64,000 bases of DNA, taken from assembly GCF_902497995.1 (NCBI RefSeq), contig NZ_CABVII010000002.1, positions 1-64,000 of the forward strand, in the 5' to 3' direction. Below, one piece after another: positions 63,553 to 64,000 of this stretch. Made by a program: the position numbers and the translations under genes. Within the stretch, counting starts at the first letter, position 1; every line of letters starts with the position of its first letter. This DNA is from Pseudomonas fluorescens (GTDB lineage Bacteria > Pseudomonadota > Gammaproteobacteria > Pseudomonadales > Pseudomonadaceae). The notes below the pieces were generated by a model. The model worked only from the letters and a program-made list of their open reading frames with translations. It searched no databases and was not told the origin of the DNA.

Positions 63553-63581
63553 CCAGGCGTCCATTGCGGACGCCTGGTTTT
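63553..63581. terminator. Hairpin between putA and the acyl-CoA dehydrogenase gene
   Basis: CCAGGCGTCC (63553-63562) pairs with GGACGCCTGG (63568-63577) across a 5-base loop. TTTT follows on the plus strand, so by T tract it is oriented against putA transcription; it may still stabilise or end the putA message. Confidence 0.55.
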
Positions 63582-63589
63582 GAAGCGAT

Positions 63590-64000
63590 TTAGCCGATGG
63601 TCATCAAGCTCGCATTACCACCCGCCGCAGCCGTGTTAACGCTCAGCGCCCGCTCGATCACCAGGCGCTCCAGCGCAATGCTGGTTTCGCCTTGCGACAG
63701 ACCATGAACCCCGACAATCGCCCCGGCACGCTTGGCCACTTGCTGGCACACCGCACGCAGCTGATCGGAATGTCCATGATGCAGAACCGCATCAAACACC
63801 ACTTCATCCTTGTTCCAGTCGGCAACCAGCTTGATGCGTGCCTGAACGTCCTTTGGCAGACGGGCGAACACTGCCTTGGTCAATTCCGCTTCCGGCCACA
63901 CTGCCGAACCGCCTACCGCCAATACCGCTGCGAGTTGGGTCAGCAGATCGCCTTCGACGTCCGCCAGGCACAGCACGTGTTCACGCGGCAGGATGGCGTA
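63590..64000 (-). CDS. putA: C-terminal part of bifunctional proline dehydrogenase / P5C dehydrogenase (5' end outside window)
   Basis: The visible 136 or so residues end in SVNTAAAGGNASLMTIG, the highly conserved C-terminus of PutA. This tail belongs to the C-terminal domain that closes the substrate channel between the two active sites. PutA oxidises proline to glutamate at the membrane and in some bacteria represses its own operon. The rest of the gene lies beyond the right edge. Confidence 0.93.
   Translation of the reverse strand, partial: YAILPREHVLCLADVEGDLLTQLAAVLAVGGSAVWPEAELTKAVFARLPKDVQARIKLVADWNKDEVVFDAVLHHGHSDQLRAVCQQVAKRAGAIVGVHGLSQGETSIALERLVIERALSVNTAAAGGNASLMTIG

Overview
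The window is chromosomal DNA of a Pseudomonas, most likely the P. fluorescens complex. The evidence is high-GC coding sequence, dispersed Pseudomonas-type REP palindromes, and a gene order that, from memory, follows P. aeruginosa PA5046 to PA5020: malic enzyme, ponA, pilMNOPQ, aroK, aroB, a DamX-like protein, gltBD, hemE, MFS transporter, LysR regulator, ParA-like ATPase, selO, mscK and nhaP2. No tRNA, rRNA, CRISPR array, transposase or phage gene was seen.

Layout. Positions 1-18845 are core: the tail of a probable malic enzyme, ponA (minus), the pilMNOPQ type IV pilus assembly operon divergent from it, aroK/aroB (shikimate pathway), an ATPase-SPOR protein, gltB/gltD (glutamate synthase) and hemE. 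Positions 19141-30157 are an accessory cassette: a secreted chitin-active LPMO (GbpA type) followed by an eleven-gene type II secretion operon, gspC to gspM, without its own prepilin peptidase. An MFS transporter and a divergent LysR regulator (30150-32451) return to core order.

Positions 32467-33433 are a small accessory patch: a REP doublet, a protein-like remnant frame, a leader with alternating self-complementary motifs, a 96-residue DUF6124-type gene and a folded 3' region. Positions 33471-51225 (minus) hold a complete-looking aryl polyene (APE) cluster of about 19 tightly overlapping genes. It encodes three ketosynthase-fold proteins (one a chain-length-factor type), a ketoreductase, two dehydratases (one fused to the adenylating ligase), two acyl carrier proteins, an ammonia-lyase for an aromatic starter, a thioesterase, glycosyl- and acyltransferases, and an MMPL exporter with a LolA-like partner. 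A flavoprotein, a DUF3261 lipoprotein and two extra membrane proteins complete it. REP doublets sit inside the operon, one of them forming the apparent 5' coding end of the LolA-like gene.

From 51578 the order is mostly core again: an orphan ParA-family ATPase, trxC, a HigBA toxin-antitoxin pair with a clear operator, selO, mscK, nhaP2, a ZapB/ZapA-like pair, an acyl-CoA dehydrogenase and the C-terminus of putA, cut by the window edge.

Functionally, the window combines envelope machinery (PBP1A, type IV pilus, T2SS, MscK, NhaP2) with core biosynthesis and two acquired capabilities: polysaccharide attack through secretion, and an antioxidant outer-membrane pigment. The most unusual sequence signal is the DUF6124 leader, where two TTAGTAG and two CTACTAA elements alternate and the last lies directly before the ribosome binding site, as expected for a pair of competing RNA hairpins.
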